DNA of 64,000 bases, taken from Rudanella lutea DSM 19387. GTDB taxonomy: Bacteria > Bacteroidota > Bacteroidia > Cytophagales > Spirosomataceae. Both the position numbers and the translations under genes were made by a program. This document shows, in pieces, positions 61,635-64,000 of this stretch. The stretch is from assembly GCF_000383955.1 (NCBI RefSeq), contig NZ_KB913013.1:1323612-1387611 (forward strand). Direction: 5' to 3'. The notes under the pieces are model-generated. The model did no database searches, was not told the origin of the DNA, and was given only the letters and a program-made list of their open reading frames with translations. Every line of letters starts with the position of its first letter. Position 1 is the first letter of the stretch.

Positions 61635-64000
61635 ATGGTAAAAATACTTGATCGACTTCCGGGTATGACACACATTTCCGCTTTTCGGAGCTATTCACGC
61701 TGGCTAAAACTGCTTATCGGCTCCCTTCTTACAATCGTTAGGATTTTACGTCCTTTCGACAAGGTCTGGACTGGGCTATTTAGAACGAAAACCAGTCGGA
61801 TGCACCGAACAAACGGGCTCACTTTTTCAGGGTGGTGTATGCTCGTTAACGTTTGCGGATTGGCCTTACTTAGCCTATTGGCTTCTGACGCCAGGGGGCA
61901 GTCGTGCGGGTGCCCATCAGAACCCAACGTGGTGAGCAATAATAGCTTTGAATCAACTAATTATACGCCTTTCTACGTCACGCCCGATCTTCCGGATGCG
62001 CACTTTGATATACCCGACCTAGACTCATGGACATCTAATCAACCCGTGGGCGATGGTTATTGGCCCAGTTTATTTTTTTCGGGCGGTTCTACCACTTGCT
62101 ACATGCCACAGAACGGAAGCAAATTTTTGGTGGGCTACGTAACGCAGAACAATGGACAAACCAGAATATCGCAGACCTTAACTGGCCTGACCAGCGGAAA
62201 ACAGTATACGGTTTGTTTCTACATCGCTCCCGGTGCCAAGTGGAGGGCTCCCTCAGGTACCTGTGTTGATATCCCGAATGGGGGTGGCTGGAATGCTGCC
62301 ATTGTTAGCGGTGGCACCTATTCGAATGATTTTGCTGTAAATCTGGCCGATAAACTCCCCAACCCCACCAACCCTTGTTCAACAGGAAATCCAGTACGGT
62401 GGGAACAAAAAACGTTTACCTTCACGGCAACAGCTTCTAGTGCCACACTCCAATTCACAACCTTTGCCGACACTCAGGGGGAGATATGGGCTTATTTTCT
62501 GGATAACATTAGTGTAAAGCCAGCGAGCTGTAATTGTGGCTTTTCGGCTACGCTCACACCTGGAACCTGTAACTCAACCACAAACCAGTACACCCTAACT
62601 GGTACCATCTCGCTGACAACTTCACCCGCTCAGAGCCTGACCATTACCGACAACAGCGCCAGCATGACGACACCCGTCACGCAGGTTGTTAATGTATCGG
62701 CCGGGCAAACTTCCGTATCATTCAGCCTCAATGGTATCAAGAGTGGCTCAGGTATCCACACAGTTACCATTACCTCTGGCAGTTGCGGCACCCAAACATA
62801 TACGTACATGGCCCCCGCTGGCTGTTTGCTCAACTGCACGGGTAATCGACTGGTAAACCCCAGTTTCGAGCAGGGTTTACCGTCACCCCCAACTGCACCG
62901 GGCAGCACAGTGACTCCACCGCCCGGCTGGACAGGAGGCACCGCTGATAATAATACAGGCGCTAATTTCAGCGTACCGGATGGTTACGCGTTCGGCTACT
63001 CGAATACCAATGCGTCTCTATGTCAGAGTGTATCGGGTTCAGTAGGCTCAACTGCTAATTTGACATTCTATGCAGGTGTTCACGCAGCCAATGGACAAAC
63101 CGTGCAGTTGGCCTATCTGAACAGCAGCAATACGGTAATTGGTACTCCTTCTATTTTGACGGTTACTCATATCCTGGATAACACCCAACAGTTTGGCGGT
63201 CCTTATTCGCTTTCGTTGGCAGCTGCACCGGTTGGTACTACAGCAGTTCGAGTATGTGCCGTGAGTGCCACTAAGCCCGCTGGCTCAACAGTACCCGACA
63301 TCGAGTTCTGGTCCAAGATCGACGCAGTGTGTTTAACTACAACGCAGGCAGTGTGCGCCATTGCGGCCACCGCTACGCCAGGTACCTGTAACTCCGCAAC
63401 CAATCAATATTCCGTGAGTGGCACCATTAGTCTGACTAACACCACAGGCGGTACAGCCACCATCACTGACGGAGCCAGATCAACCACAGTGAGTGTAGCA
63501 TCGGGAGCCACATCGGTTCCCTACACACTGACGGGTCTAACATCGGGCACTGGCTCGCACACGGTTGTGGTGAGCCTACCCGGTTGCGGGACGGCAACGG
63601 CGACCTACTCGGCTCCAGCGAGCTGTACAGTAGCAGCCACCATCAATGTATCGTCGGCTACCATCTGCGCGGGTTCGTCAGCTACCTTAACGGCCGCTGG
63701 TTGTGCGGGGACGGTGACCTGGAGCAACGGCACATCAGGCAACACCCTGGTGACACCAACGCTCACCCAGACCACCAACTACACCGCCACCTGTACGACG
63801 ACCACCTCGACCACCTTCGCAGTGGGTACCGTCACGGTCAACCCAGCCGTAACGGCTACCATCAGTGCGGGCAATCTGAGCATTTGCGTGGGTCAAACCA
63901 CCACCCTTACAGCCTCGGGTGGGGCCACCTACCGCTGGAACACCGGAGCCACCACAGCCGCTATCTCCGTGAGTGCAGCCGGTACCTATTCGGTCACCGC
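61635..64000 (+). CDS. Large secreted repeat protein with Ig-like/PKD-like domains, N-terminal part
   Basis: At least 788 residues with no stop before the window end. From ATG at 61635 a 55-residue basic leader precedes MHRTNGLTFSGWCMLVNVCG, a signal peptide cut near ARGQS; ATG at 61800 is the alternative start. Residues ~95-300 form a Cys-rich jelly-roll-like domain (VVSNNSFESTNY, WAYFLDNISVKPA) with a second copy from ~405 (LVNPSFEQGLP). From ~575 on, Thr/Ser-rich Ig-like repeats follow (ISAGNLSICVGQTTTLTASG). Probably a type IX-secreted adhesin, though the C-terminal signal lies outside the window. Confidence 0.85.
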   Translation, partial: MVKILDRLPGMTHISAFRSYSRWLKLLIGSLLTIVRILRPFDKVWTGLFRTKTSRMHRTNGLTFSGWCMLVNVCGLALLSLLASDARGQSCGCPSEPNVVSNNSFESTNYTPFYVTPDLPDAHFDIPDLDSWTSNQPVGDGYWPSLFFSGGSTTCYMPQNGSKFLVGYVTQNNGQTRISQTLTGLTSGKQYTVCFYIAPGAKWRAPSGTCVDIPNGGGWNAAIVSGGTYSNDFAVNLADKLPNPTNPCSTGNPVRWEQKTFTFTATASSATLQFTTFADTQGEIWAYFLDNISVKPASCNCGFSATLTPGTCNSTTNQYTLTGTISLTTSPAQSLTITDNSASMTTPVTQVVNVSAGQTSVSFSLNGIKSGSGIHTVTITSGSCGTQTYTYMAPAGCLLNCTGNRLVNPSFEQGLPSPPTAPGSTVTPPPGWTGGTADNNTGANFSVPDGYAFGYSNTNASLCQSVSGSVGSTANLTFYAGVHAANGQTVQLAYLNSSNTVIGTPSILTVTHILDNTQQFGGPYSLSLAAAPVGTTAVRVCAVSATKPAGSTVPDIEFWSKIDAVCLTTTQAVCAIAATATPGTCNSATNQYSVSGTISLTNTTGGTATITDGARSTTVSVASGATSVPYTLTGLTSGTGSHTVVVSLPGCGTATATYSAPASCTVAATINVSSATICAGSSATLTAAGCAGTVTWSNGTSGNTLVTPTLTQTTNYTATCTTTTSTTFAVGTVTVNPAVTATISAGNLSICVGQTTTLTASGGATYRWNTGATTAAISVSAAGTYSVT

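Overview
The window looks like chromosomal DNA from a GC-rich member of the Bacteroidota, most likely a Cytophagales bacterium of the Spirosoma/Rudanella type. The clues are a type IX secretion gene (porQ), many lipoproteins and LytTR regulators, promoter boxes of the TTG / TAnnTTTG kind, a GH92 glycosidase, and the start of a large Ig-repeat surface protein. No rRNA, tRNA, CRISPR array or insertion sequence was seen. The genus is an inference from gene content and style.

Layout. 1-2240: two tandem DUF3857/transglutaminase-like secreted proteins. 2528-3709: a proton antiporter. 3784-11869: a maltose/alpha-glucan block (glgE, maltokinase, beta-phosphoglucomutase, maltose phosphorylase) interrupted by thioredoxin and a DinB-like gene. 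11870-16756: a 30-bp perfect palindrome, a secreted six-repeat propeller protein, a YpfJ-type metallopeptidase, and an SDR oxidoreductase overlapping a membrane protein. 16858-23398, minus strand: lipoprotein, zinc alcohol dehydrogenase, two carboxylate/bile-acid-type transporters, and a GH92 enzyme whose usual catalytic acid is Gln. 23635-25096: porQ and a decayed antitoxin/PIN-toxin module.

25100-35338, minus strand, is the most striking region. It encodes FHA, a 27-residue membrane peptide, PP2C phosphatase, two Ser/Thr kinases, a single protein fusing a RodA/FtsW-type glycan polymerase to a class B penicillin-binding protein, and a second FHA protein. The gene set matches the actinobacterial fhaA-fhaB-pstP-rodA-pbpA-pknA-pknB cluster, but here it sits in a Bacteroidota with the polymerase and transpeptidase fused. 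The likely logic is phospho-control of peptidoglycan synthesis: kinases and phosphatase set phosphorylation, FHA proteins read it, and the fusion is a candidate target.

35503-45918: hslU, MFS transporter, methyltransferase, hibernation factor, mltG, thioesterase, YihY, glycosyltransferase, Sua5/YciO and a lipoprotein of unknown role. 46089-49575: CAP-domain lipoprotein and a four-gene unit of two predicted outer-membrane proteins and two LVIVD-type lipoproteins. 49733-53695: acyl-CoA carboxylase beta chain, small membrane proteins and glmM. 53813-61301: two separate TPR-histidine-kinase/LytTR systems flanking a transglutaminase-Anbu pair. From 61635 a large secreted repeat protein runs off the end.

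Several intergenic spacers hold arrays of 7-bp repeats, often as inverted pairs, comparable in style to the heptameric STRR repeats of cyanobacteria.
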